DNA of 64,000 nt from Halochromatium sp. (GTDB lineage Bacteria; Pseudomonadota; Gammaproteobacteria; Chromatiales; Chromatiaceae), in NCBI GenBank assembly GCA_010912705.1, contig POWB01000004.1, positions 58,470 to 122,469 on the forward strand, given 5' to 3'. Position 1 is the first letter of the stretch. Each line of letters begins with the position of its first letter. Below, piece after piece: positions 34,891 to 43,342 of the stretch. A program made the position numbers and the translations under genes. The notes under the pieces were generated by a model, which was not told the DNA's origin, did no database searches, and was given only the letters and a program-made list of their open reading frames with translations.

Positions 34891-35073
34891 GATCGCTCGC
34901 GGTCAGCGGACGAGCCCGCTGAACAAAGCAGGATCAACGCAGCGCTCGATGGCTTTGCTGCCCCCATGGACATCACTCATCCCTGCCCCAGCACGCCAGC
35001 CGCAAGTAACCCCCAAGAAATAGAACTCCCTGTCGACGGCACTCCGGAAAGACAGAGACTGAGCAACATCGCC

Positions 35074-35639
35074 TTAACTCGACACCTTGGCAACAGGCTC
35101 AACGCCCTGCGCTCCCTCAGTCCCAAGATAGAAGCGCCGGTAGAAAGACAGACTCAGATGCACCAAGCCAATCAGCACCGGCACCTCGACCAAGGGGCCG
35201 ATCACCGTGGCGAAGGCGACCGGTGAGGCGATACCAAACACGGCGATGGCGACCGCAATCGCCAACTCGAAATTGTTACCAGAGGCGGTGAAGGCCACCG
35301 AGGCACTGCGCGGATAATCGGCACCGACGCGCCAAGCGAGAAAGAAGCTGCTCAGGAACATCAGCACGAAATAGGCCGACAGCGGCAGTGCGATCCAAAG
35401 CACATCCAGCGGTTGCTCAATGATCTGCTGGCCTTGGGTGCTGAACATCACGACGATGGTGAACAGTAAGGCGACCAGCGTGATCGGCGAGATAGGCCCT
35501 GGTTGAAGGCGGCCACTGCCTCAGGCAACAGCGAGCCAAGCGCAACACCCAGCGCCATGGCCAGGAAAATCGAATAGCGCCTGATTGACCGGAACGACTT
35601 GAACAGATCGACTGTAGCCGATGAAATTGAACCGATCAA
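35074..35639 (-). pseudogene. ACR3-type arsenite permease remnant with internal deletion
   Basis: Two frames of one former gene are present. 35639 to about 35500 encodes an early segment ([20 protein letters not shown]). The other frame, about 35500 to 35074, encodes the C-terminal third ([50 protein letters not shown]). Roughly 150-170 central residues are missing and the join is out of frame. An intact ACR3 is about 350 aa with ten helices, so this cannot pump arsenite. Confidence 0.85.
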
Positions 35640-35677
35640 CTTGAGCTCATTACACTGAACTGGTCACACCTGCACCC

Positions 35678-36178
35678 ATGACACTCCCTGCAACCCGAAC
35701 CTGGTGGCTCCTCATCGCCGGCGGCAGCGCGCTGCTGGCACTCGCGAGCATCCTGCTGACCGCATGGCTGGCACTGCAACCCTGCCACCTGTGCATCTTT
35801 CAGCGCCTGCTCTACATGCTGATGGCGCCGCTCGCGCTGATCGCAGCCTTCAGCACAGGGCTTGGCCGGCGCATCACCGGCACACTGGTCGCACTAACGG
35901 CCTTCGCTGGCACGGTCACCGCGACCTATCAGACCTGGCTGCAGTTACAACCCGCCGGTAGCGTCTCCTGCGTCGGGGCCGAGATGGGCCCCATCGAACG
36001 GCTCGTAGAATGGCTCGGGATGCAGCAGCCCATGCTGTTCATGGCCACCGGCTTCTGCGAGGACGAGGGGTTGGTCATCCTCGGTCTTGCCTTGGCGCAA
36101 TGGGCGCTGATCTGCTTCTTCTTGATGCTGGTACTCAGCCTCTGGCTACTTGCGCGGACGCATGCTGAACGCGCCTGA
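35678..36178 (+). CDS. dsbB: Disulfide bond formation protein DsbB
   Basis: A 166-aa inner-membrane quinone reductase that reoxidises DsbA. Four membrane helices are visible. The first periplasmic loop carries Cys36-His-Leu-Cys39 (LQPCHLCIFQR), and the second pair is Cys98 and Cys127. No dsbA is adjacent. Length and motifs are standard. Confidence 0.92.
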   Translation: MTLPATRTWWLLIAGGSALLALASILLTAWLALQPCHLCIFQRLLYMLMAPLALIAAFSTGLGRRITGTLVALTAFAGTVTATYQTWLQLQPAGSVSCVGAEMGPIERLVEWLGMQQPMLFMATGFCEDEGLVILGLALAQWALICFFLMLVLSLWLLARTHAERA

Positions 36179-36302
36179 TTCAGCGATGCGGTTCGATGCC
36201 CGCATGCCAGAACCCTAGCGCCCAAACCCTGAAGCGATGAACCGAAAAGAAGTGCGGCTCAAATCGCCCCTGCATCAGAAGGTCGCAACGGCCAGGTCGG
36301 CC

Positions 36303-36749
36303 TCAATCGGCTGCTTCATTACAGGCCGCGACGACCTTGAGCAAGTAGCGCATGGTGGCCTCGGTCGCCGGTGCCAGATCGCGGGCAGCCTTCTCGGATG
36401 CAATCAGATAGCCCTTGTCACGGCGGATGATCCAGCCTAGACGCGCCAGATCGTTTACCTTGCGGCGGACGGTCTCGCGCGGAATGCCGCTGTACTCGGC
36501 AATGGACTGAAGATTGATCGGCGCGGTATCGGCTTCCGGCCTATCCAACGTCATGAAGCGATCGTAAGACATACGCGCGATGCGGCCCCTTGCAAGGGTG
36601 CGCGCGCCAATGATCGCCAGCACCAACATGCGGTCAAGATCGCCGCCAAAGTGCCGTCGCAGCGTCACCAATAGCTCGGCAAAGGCATCGTTGTGCGCGG
36701 GCCAGATGTGGCCAAAGTGGGTCTTGAGGTTGTCTTGATCGAAGCTCAT
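36303..36749 (-). CDS. Winged-helix transcriptional regulator
   Basis: A 148-aa DNA-binding protein with an N-terminal helical region and a winged helix at about residues 78-120 (NLQSIAEYSGIPRETVRRKVNDLARLGWIIRRDKGYLI), close to Crp/Fnr- or MarR-type readers. No effector domain is evident. It is divergent from the betaine-type genes at 36802 onward and could control them; that is inference. Confidence 0.75.
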   Translation of the reverse strand: MSFDQDNLKTHFGHIWPAHNDAFAELLVTLRRHFGGDLDRMLVLAIIGARTLARGRIARMSYDRFMTLDRPEADTAPINLQSIAEYSGIPRETVRRKVNDLARLGWIIRRDKGYLIASEKAARDLAPATEATMRYLLKVVAACNEAAD

Positions 36750-36801
36750 CGCGAATACACTGGGTCGCCAGAGACGTTCTCACATCAGCCCGCGATATCA
36801 A

Positions 36802-37056
36802 CCGCTCGGCTGCTTGATCTGGGCGCTGATCATCCTGGCGATCACCATCGCCACCTTGCTGAGTGGCAGTGTCGAGGTCGCCAAGACCCTGGCCGTCACC
36901 GGGGCGATCCCCTTCGCGCTGGTCTTGTTGCTGCAGATCGTCGCCTTCCTGCGCACGCTGCGGGACGAGGAGCGGCCGCTGGCGGCGGCTGCCAAGACCC
37001 CCAATGCTGCCAATGCTGCCACGACTTCCACGGCTGCGGTTGCAGAGCGGAGGTGA
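36802..37056 (+). pseudogene. BCCT-family betaine/choline carrier C-terminal remnant
   Basis: An 80-codon frame with two hydrophobic segments (IWALIILAITIATLL, AIPFALVLLLQIVAFL) resembles the last two helices of BCCT carriers, followed by a short Ala-rich tail. The other ten helices are absent. Its end overlaps the ribosome-binding site of the betaine-type binding protein. Confidence 0.5.
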
Positions 37057-37062
37057 CCGGCA

Positions 37063-38033
37063 TGACCTTCATCAGCCTCGTTCGCCAGCGAGACGTCTCT
37101 CGCCGCCCGGCCGCTCTCATCACGCTCCTGGCCGTCTTCACGCTTGCCGGCTGCAGCGACATCGAGCGTCCGATCCGGGTCGGCGCCAAGGATTTCGCCG
37201 AGCAGCAGATCGCGGCTCAACTCCTCGCTCAGACCTTTCAAGCCCAGGGCATCGCCGCTGAGGTGGACGACACCAAGCGGACCGGGCTCGGCGCCATCGG
37301 CGCCGTTTGGGTGGGTGAGATCGATCTCTACCTGGACTACACCGGCTCGCTGCTCGGTTTGTCCGGAGAACCGCTGGCCGACAACCCGGCGGTTTCCTAC
37401 GCCGCAGCCGAGCAAGCCGTCGCGCCCTTCGGCCTGGCACTTGGGCCGATGCTCGGCTTCAGCAATGACTATGCCGTGCTCGCGCGTCCCGGTTCTGCCA
37501 CCGCCGCACATCCGGCAACACTCAGCGGGCTCGCGGATGACCAACGGGTGTTACGCATCGGCATGACCGAGGAATTCCGCGCCCGCGCCCGGGATGGCTA
37601 CGAGCCCTTGGTCCGCCACTATGGGCTGCGCGCCGAACCGGCGTTGCTGGTCGCGAGCACGCCGGCAGGCAAAGACCAGCTCTACACCGCGCTGCTGGAT
37701 GGCGAGATCGATCTCGCGGTCGGCTTCGTCACCGACCCGCAGATCACGGAATTCGGCCTCGTGGTGCTGGCCGATGACGGCGACTTCTTCCCCGCCTATG
37801 CCGCTGCCCCGGTCACGCGCGCAGCACTCTTGCAACGTCGTCCGCCGGTCGCGGAGGCCCTGGCGACACTCGAGGACCGCGTCAGTACCGAGGCCATGCG
37901 CGACCTCATCGCTGAGGTGACCACCCTCGGGACCGACCCCTATGATGCGGTGGCCCGCTTCCTCGACCCGCAGCTCTCTCCTTCCGCGCCCAGGCATCCC
38001 AGGTGCGCGATGGCGAGCTCGACGGGCTCTTGA
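37063..38033 (+). CDS. Glycine betaine/choline-type ABC substrate-binding lipoprotein
   Basis: A 323-aa OpuAC/QAT-type periplasmic binding protein. A lipoprotein signal (ALITLLAVFTLAGC, Cys31) precedes the mature part, which starts RPIRVGAKDFAEQ. The family segment KRTGLGAIGAVWVGEIDLYL and DYTGSLLGL follow. The natural family end is about DAVARFL; the last ~20 residues come from out-of-frame reading into a TAXI gene remnant. GGAGGTGA sits upstream of the ATG. No permease or ATPase is adjacent; an ATPase of this class lies at 14646. Confidence 0.82.
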
Positions 38034-38536
38034 TCATGGCCGAGACCGGACATCCGCTCATCGACGAGCTGCTCGCATCGGGTCTCAGGCTTGCTCCGAT
38101 TGACAACTGGCGCACAAGCGGTAATCGCCTGGCCTTCCCCTTCCTGCAGCCGGTGACCCTCCCGGCTGACAGCTATCCGGGGCAGAAGCAGCCCCTGCGC
38201 ACCCTCGGCAGTCAGGTGGTGCTGGCGGCAGCGCGCCCAGACCCGGCCGACGCCGTCGGCGTGGTCGGACCAGGCTCAGCAGCCATCGGTCAGAACCTGC
38301 CGGTCGCTGCGGGTACCGTCGCCCGCATTCGCGAGGCGCTGGATATGGACGTGCGCCTGGACCCGAGCCTGCCGGCCGCCCTGGTCGCCTTTCAGCCGCC
38401 ACCGGAGCGACGCGACGGCATCGGCATCTCGCCTGTTGGATCGCTCGCCAACCTGGCTGTGATCATCGCCCTTGTGGTGTTGATTCGACTGTACTTGCGG
38501 CATCCAGCCCAGCCTTCGTCCAGCGATGGACGCTAG
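37973..38536 (+). pseudogene. TRAP-type TAXI solute-binding protein, 5'-truncated
   Basis: The frame ALSFRAQASQVRDGELDGLL, then ETGHPLIDELLASGLRLAPI and FPFLQPVTLPADSYPGQ, is the C-terminal half of a TAXI-family binding protein. It ends with an unusual membrane segment (SLANLAVIIALVVLIRLYL). The signal peptide and first ~200 residues are missing, replaced by the betaine-type gene in another frame. A GTG at 38003 could start a 177-aa product, but no function is expected. Confidence 0.7.
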
Positions 38537-38615
38537 GGCAACCGGAGGTTAGCCGCGCCTGCCATGAGATCCCGCTCCCATCCAAGAAGACGACCGCCGC
38601 GGAGGCCGCGAATCC

Positions 38616-39242
38616 ATGTCCAATTCAACCGATGATCAGGCACAGATGTCAGCAGCCATTCGCGAGCTTACTGCATCCCTGCGGCGATTCGAGGCGCGTT
38701 ATGAGGCCGCGCGTCGGAGCGAGCGCCGGCTTCGGATCGGACTTGTATTCAGCACGCTGCTGATCCTCGGCGGCGGGATCTATCTCGGCTTTATCGCCAC
38801 AACGGACTTCGTTGCTCAGATCGCGCCGCCCCGAGTTGCCCAGATCGATCCCGAAGCCGCGCTGGAGCGACGAGCGCAGCTCCTTGCGAGCCTGGAGCCC
38901 GCGGAACGTGCACGGCTCGAGCAATTCGAGGCGCAAACCGCCCTGGTGCGGGAATACGTTCAGGTTTCGCCCGAGTTTAATGCTGGGGCGACGGTGGCAC
39001 TGGTGCTGTCAAGCATGAGTCGCTCTGTCGAGGTCATGCCGGCACTCTACCGCGTCGTCGCAGCGATGGCAGACGACATGCGTGCCATGAACGCCCGACT
39101 TGCGGAAATGGACCGCAAAATGGACGCGCTGCCGGTACTCGCCACCCAAGTCCAGGGGATGCGCGTGGAAATGGCCATCATGGCCGCGAGCGTCGATTCA
39201 ACGATGGGCCGCGCTGGACGCATGCTGCCCTGGAACTGGTGA
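38616..39242 (+). CDS. Hypothetical membrane protein with coiled coils
   Basis: Not recognised. The 208-aa product has an N-terminal coiled coil (ELTASLRRFEARYEAARRSE), one membrane helix near residues 40-65 (RIGLVFSTLLILGGGIYLGF), then a periplasmic helical part with several Met residues and a second coiled coil. It might be a scaffold or chemoreceptor-like fragment without a signalling domain. The RND remnant begins right after the stop. Confidence 0.6.
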   Translation: MSNSTDDQAQMSAAIRELTASLRRFEARYEAARRSERRLRIGLVFSTLLILGGGIYLGFIATTDFVAQIAPPRVAQIDPEAALERRAQLLASLEPAERARLEQFEAQTALVREYVQVSPEFNAGATVALVLSSMSRSVEVMPALYRVVAAMADDMRAMNARLAEMDRKMDALPVLATQVQGMRVEMAIMAASVDSTMGRAGRMLPWNW

Positions 39243-39244
39243 GG

Positions 39245-39440
39245 GCATTGACCTTGGCCCCGCAACTCGGCGTCAGCCAGGCGCAGATCGATGCCGCGCT
39301 GGGTGAGCACAATGCGGTCTCAGCCGCGGGCGACCTCGCGATTGGTCCGCAGCGCATCCGCATCGTCCCCAAGGGCGCGGCCGACTCGGTGGCCGCGATC
39401 GGCAACATCGTCGGCGCAGGCGGCGGCGATCAGCTGATCT
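39245..39440 (+). pseudogene. RND efflux pump (AcrB-like) fragment
   Basis: About 65 codons encode a porter-domain piece: LGVSQAQIDAALGEHNAVSA, AGDLAIGPQRIRIVPKGAAD, SVAAIGNIV. This is the stretch that normally precedes LxDIAxIxR in AcrB-type pumps. An intact pump is over 1000 aa; nothing else of it is seen here. Confidence 0.65.
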
Positions 39441-39444
39441 TCCC

Positions 39445-39459
39445 TGCCCATTTTGGGCA
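39445..39459. promoter_or_regulatory. 15-bp palindrome, site 1 of 3
   Basis: TGCCCATTTTGGGCA. Two related sites are at 42334 and 50015. It lies 78 bases upstream of the membrane protein at 39537. Confidence 0.35.
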
Positions 39460-39536
39460 CAAAGACGCAGCAATCAGCACAAGCACTGCGATCGATGCCT
39501 TAAACTGCAACCAAGCCATTCATCGGGGACAGATCC

Positions 39537-40007
39537 ATGTCGAATCCGCAGAGCGCCTCGGCGCCGCATGAATCGAAGATCGCAGTCGGCGCAGCGATCA
39601 CAGGTGTCATCAATGGGCTGATCAACGGCGCCATACAGTGGTATCTGCTCGCCGGTCACGACCCGCTACCGCTCACCGTCGACTGCATTTCCAACGACGA
39701 GCACACCGTCTTCGGCGCTGCAGTTCCGCTAGCGGTCAGTCTCGCCATGATCCTGACGGCCGTCGCCTACACCACCGTCAAGCCACCAAGGCCACCCTTC
39801 TACCCGACCTTTCTGTGGATGACGGTCAAGCACGGTTTCTTCGCGTTGGGCGTCATCGTCACCTTCGCGGTGCTCTGGCAACGGCTCTTTGGCTCGGTGA
39901 TCGTCTCGCTCCCCGTTGGGGTCGTCATGCTCGGACTGGTCGCTGGTGTAGTGGCGGCCACGGTCAATTACATGACGATTCGAGCGACTGTGATCCGAAC
40001 GGCCTGA
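39537..40007 (+). CDS. Hypothetical four-helix membrane protein
   Basis: Not recognised. The 156-aa product has about four hydrophobic segments (IAVGAAITGVINGLINGAI, AAVPLAVSLAMILTAVAY, HGFFALGVIVTFAVLW, VVMLGLVAGVVAATV). No charged active-site motif is visible. It is preceded by one of three related palindromes and followed by a 374-base stretch (40008-40381) in which I see no supported gene. Confidence 0.6.
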   Translation: MSNPQSASAPHESKIAVGAAITGVINGLINGAIQWYLLAGHDPLPLTVDCISNDEHTVFGAAVPLAVSLAMILTAVAYTTVKPPRPPFYPTFLWMTVKHGFFALGVIVTFAVLWQRLFGSVIVSLPVGVVMLGLVAGVVAATVNYMTIRATVIRTA

Positions 40008-40381
40008 GCAGATCCACAACCCATCGCTATCGCATGCTGTGAAACCGGCCCCTGCGCTTGCTCCAGCCCTCAATCCGCCGGTTTCCAAGTTTCCAAAGAC
40101 GGCCCGATGGCCTCAATGGGGCACTGGCGCCAAAAGCTCCAGAACAACTGCAGCTGCGCCGTATTCCAGGGTTTCGCGTCAACGTCAGCCGCGTCTTCGA
40201 TGGCCACACCAGGGAAGGCGATGCCGGTGGCCTGGGACGAAGAACCCTGGGAAGTGGCGTTCAACAGCCCGGGCTGGGCTAGGGCATAGCCCTTCTCTGG
40301 CTGCCGACTGCCTTGTGGTCAGCGAGGAATCGGCTATATTTGCCTGGGTGTCCTCAGAAACTTGCCCAGGAGCGCCCAGAC

Positions 40382-40693
40382 TTGTACTGCTCGATTCGCC
40401 GCTACCAGCTCATCAAGGGAACGCCTGATCTTGTGCGCGAAAAGGCGGAGACCGTCTTCATGCCGCGCATCAAAGCCCTCGACGGTTTCGTCAGCTACTC
40501 CCTCATCGTCACCGGACTCGGTGCCGACGGACTGCCGGGTATCGTGACCCTGAGCCTGTTTGATACTGCCGAGCAGGCCATGGCATCGAGCAAGCTCGCC
40601 GCCGCCTGGGCGCGTGAGATGAGCGCGTTCTTCTCGCTGGAGAAACTTGGCGAAGAGTCCGGGCAGATTGCTTGCCAAGCGGAAGCAGATTAG
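40382..40693 (+). CDS. Antibiotic-biosynthesis-monooxygenase-like (ABM) dimeric barrel protein
   Basis: A 103-aa ferredoxin-like dimeric alpha/beta barrel protein. Beta-alpha-beta elements are evident: SIRRYQLIKG, LVREKAETVFMPRIKALDGFVSYSLIVT, IVTLSLFDTAEQAMASSKLAAAWA. The start is read as TTG 40382 because AGGAG lies eight bases upstream and the fold begins there; a longer frame starts at 40313. Enzymatic activity is uncertain, as many members bind heme or small molecules or have no known substrate. Confidence 0.6.
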   Translation: MYCSIRRYQLIKGTPDLVREKAETVFMPRIKALDGFVSYSLIVTGLGADGLPGIVTLSLFDTAEQAMASSKLAAAWAREMSAFFSLEKLGEESGQIACQAEAD

Positions 40694-40892
40694 CCAGCCG
40701 TGCGTCACGGCCGATCGGCCACGCTGTCGGTGTCTCTATCCTGTTCTCACCAGACCGTCGCGCACAGCAGCAGCCACCCGAGGCTTCGCGTCATCGACGT
40801 CAGCAACGCCGAAGGCGCGGTCAGCGCATGTGAAAACATCGATGTCGGCGATTATCCTTGCAGATCTCAAGCAACACTTTTAATTTGCAAGG

Positions 40893-41306
40893 ATGATACC
40901 TCGCACCATCGGCTCAAAGGTCGAAGCTGCCTTGGCACGCCAGGCCGCGGTCGCCCTCATCGGCCCGCGCCAGGTCGGCAAGACTACCCTCGCCCACGAG
41001 ATCGCCAGGACTCGGCCGTCGATCTACCTGGACCTCGAAGCCGCGGCAGACAGGGACAAGCTCTCCGACCCTGTGCTCTTCCTCGACAGACATGTCGACA
41101 AGCTCGTCATTCTCGACGAGATCGAGGTCAACCACCCAGTCTCCCTGGAGCCCGAGCGGTTGCCAAGCGATAACTTATTCTTGGCACGGCAAGCACTGCG
41201 CAGAATCTTGGAGCGCCAACTGCGCCAGCCTGTCGATCTCGTCGTTAATCCGGGACAGCCGACTGCCTTTATGCGGCAAGCACGCGCGGAAGGACAACAG
41301 CTATGA
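40893..41306 (+). pseudogene. Chimeric remnant: AAA_14 ATPase N-terminus joined to a nucleotidyltransferase-like C-terminus
   Basis: Residues 1-77 are the start of an AAA_14/DUF4143 ATPase, with Walker A GPRQVGKTT and Walker B LVILDEI. Right after DEI the sequence changes to LARQALRRILERQLRQPVDLVV and RQARAEGQQL, which looks like the end of a MNT-type nucleotidyltransferase of a toxin-antitoxin pair. A deletion apparently joined two unrelated genes in frame. The product cannot have the ATPase function. Confidence 0.55.
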
Positions 41307-41440
41307 GCCAGCGCATCGAGGTCTTGGCAGAAGCCGTTCAAGCATTAGGCCTCGCCGCTCGCTCAAGCGCTAGGCCTCGCCGCTGAACGACTGCGGACCA
41401 CGCACGACGGCGTCTCCCAATGGTTTCCTTTGACACCGCT
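41303..41440 (+). pseudogene. Broken small gene following the nucleotidyltransferase remnant
   Basis: An ATG overlapping the previous stop (ATGA) opens MSQRIEVLAEAVQALGLAA, but a 25-bp partial duplication (GCTAGGCCTCGCCGCT repeated with changes near 41347 and 41370) shifts the frame to an early stop. Without it the frame would continue ERLRTTHDGVSQWF. The position suggests the partner of the nucleotidyltransferase-like gene; no family is assigned. Confidence 0.4.
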
Positions 41441-41492
41441 TAGCATCGAGCAGCTGCCTGAAGCGAGTCGGGAACGAGATGAGGTCTCACCC

Positions 41493-42260
41493 TTAGTCGA
41501 GCTCTTGGAGCCCGCCGCCAGACACGGTCAGGATCTGCCCGCTGACCCAGGACGCGGCGGGCGAGCAGAGGAAGAGCGCGGCGTTGGCCATGTCCGACGG
41601 CTCGCCGAGTCGCTTGATCGGGGTGTGCTTGAGCATCGTCGCCTCGATCTCCGGGGTGAGCAGGGTCTGCAGCGCCTGAGTGCGGGTGGCGCCGGGGGCG
41701 ATGCCGTTGACGCGGATGTTCATCGGCCCGAGGTCGAAGGCGATGTTGCGCGTCAGATGGCTCTCGGCAGCCTTGGATGACCCGTACGAGGCCATGCGTT
41801 GGTTCTTGTTGTCGCCGGCCATCGAGGTAATGTTGAGAATCGCACCGCCACCGGCCTGCTCCATGTGCGGCGCGGCAAGCTGACAGAGCCGGAACACCGA
41901 GAACAGGTTCAGCTCGAAGGCCAGGCGCATGTCCGCCATCGGCATATCGAAGGGCTTCGGACCGCCGCCGCCGGCGTTGTTGACCAGGATGCTGAGTCCG
42001 CCGAAGGCCTTGACGGCGAGGTCTACCGCGGCGGCAAGGTCTTCTTCTTTCGTCACATCACAGCCGGCGCTGGTGGCCTTGCCACCGGCCGAGCAGATGG
42101 CATCGGCTACCTGCGTGGCCGCCGCCGCATCGCGGTCGGTGACAGCAACGGCGGCACCCGCGGCAGCAAAGGTTTCGGCGATGGCACGGCCGATGCCGGC
42201 GCCAGCGCCGGTGACTAAGGCAATGGCGCCATCGAGGCGGAAGAGACTGGGGTCATACAT
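41493..42260 (-). CDS. Short-chain dehydrogenase (7-alpha-hydroxysteroid dehydrogenase-like)
   Basis: A 255-aa classical SDR oxidoreductase. The cofactor motif is TGAGAGIG near residues 17-24, followed by NNAGGGG and catalytic Ser/Tyr/Lys in NITSMAG and YGSSKAA. The NNAGGGGPKPFDMP segment is characteristic of HdhA-like enzymes, so it probably acts on a hydroxyl or keto group of a lipid or cyclic compound with NAD(P). Substrate is not determined. A 15-bp palindrome lies 74 bases upstream of its start. Confidence 0.85.
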   Translation of the reverse strand: MYDPSLFRLDGAIALVTGAGAGIGRAIAETFAAAGAAVAVTDRDAAAATQVADAICSAGGKATSAGCDVTKEEDLAAAVDLAVKAFGGLSILVNNAGGGGPKPFDMPMADMRLAFELNLFSVFRLCQLAAPHMEQAGGGAILNITSMAGDNKNQRMASYGSSKAAESHLTRNIAFDLGPMNIRVNGIAPGATRTQALQTLLTPEIEATMLKHTPIKRLGEPSDMANAALFLCSPAASWVSGQILTVSGGGLQELD

Positions 42261-42333
42261 AGCGATCGCCGACTGGTTGATTCGAGGATAGCCCGATTAG
42301 AGTCAAGGCGATGGAGAGGCGCAACCGGCTTTT

Positions 42334-42348
42334 CGCCCATATTGGGCG
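42334..42348. promoter_or_regulatory. 15-bp palindrome, site 2 of 3
   Basis: CGCCCATATTGGGCG lies between the SDR gene (start 42260) and the end of the REC-GGDEF gene. It is related to the sites at 39445 and 50015. It could be an operator or a short hairpin. Confidence 0.35.
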
Positions 42349-42430
42349 GCTGCGCATCAGGACCTGCCTCGAACGGCTAGCAGCCTGTCGGACTTACCAG
42401 ACAGAATTGCCTTCTGAGCGCCCTTAGGCT

Positions 42431-43342
42431 TCAGGACGAGCGCAGCACACGATGACGTCCAGCACTCTTGGCCTGATAAAGCGCGGCGTCGGCCCGTTTT
42501 AGTAGATCGATCCCGCATTCGTGCTCGTTTGGTACGGTACTCGCGACCCCGGCACTGATGGTGACACAATCCGCAACCGGCGAGGTCTCGTGCGGGATAC
42601 CGAGGCCAGCGACCGCCTCGACCAGCGTCTCGACCAGATGGAATGCGGCGTCCTCGGGGGTATCGGGTGCCAAGATGACAAACTCCTCGCCTCCATAACG
42701 CGCGACCCGATCCGAGTGTCGCTTCAGCCCCGCGCGCAATCGGCGAGCAACGCGGATCAGGCACTGGTCACCCTGGGCATGCCCGTAGGTATCGTTATAA
42801 TCCTTGAAGTGGTCGATATCCAGGATCGCGAGCGACAATGGCGAGCCGGAGCGCCGCGCGCGCATCCACTCGCGTGTGAGGGCCTCGTCGAGCCAACGCC
42901 GGTTGTGGATCTCGGTGAGGCCATCGAGCAGCGAGAGCGCTTCGAGCAGGCCGGTCTTGCGCTGCAGGTTGAGATGATTGCGGATACGGACCTGGGTCAC
43001 ACCAGGATTGATGGGTTTGCGGATGAAGTCGATCGCACCAAGCTTCAGCCCCTTTTCCTCGGCATCCGCATCCCGCATCGCGGTGATGAAGATGATCGGG
43101 ATCTGCTTGGTGCGCTCATCGGCCTTGAGGATCGAGCAGACCTCGAATCCATCCATACCCGGCATCATCACATCCAGTAAGATCAGGTCCGGCCGGTGCC
43201 GAAAGGCTTGCTCCAGGGCCTTCTCCCCATCCTTAGCGACCAGCACCGCGCAGTCCTCGTCGACGCTCTCCATCAGCAGCAGGATGTTCTCCGGGTGATC
43301 GTCGACGATCAGTAGTTGACTCTTGGGCAATGACTCGGTCAT
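42431..43342 (-). CDS. Response regulator diguanylate cyclase (REC-GGDEF)
   Basis: A 303-aa PleD-like cyclase that makes c-di-GMP when phosphorylated. The REC domain (residues 8-125) has Asp57 as phosphoacceptor in [14 protein letters not shown]. The GGDEF domain has the active site GGEEF at 217-221 and an inhibitory site RHSD at 208-211, so product inhibition is expected. Its ATG overlaps the stop of the sensor kinase gene as ATGA, so the kinase is the likely phosphodonor. It is the last gene of a five-gene operon. Confidence 0.92.
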   Translation of the reverse strand: MTESLPKSQLLIVDDHPENILLLMESVDEDCAVLVAKDGEKALEQAFRHRPDLILLDVMMPGMDGFEVCSILKADERTKQIPIIFITAMRDADAEEKGLKLGAIDFIRKPINPGVTQVRIRNHLNLQRKTGLLEALSLLDGLTEIHNRRWLDEALTREWMRARRSGSPLSLAILDIDHFKDYNDTYGHAQGDQCLIRVARRLRAGLKRHSDRVARYGGEEFVILAPDTPEDAAFHLVETLVEAVAGLGIPHETSPVADCVTISAGVASTVPNEHECGIDLLKRADAALYQAKSAGRHRVLRSS

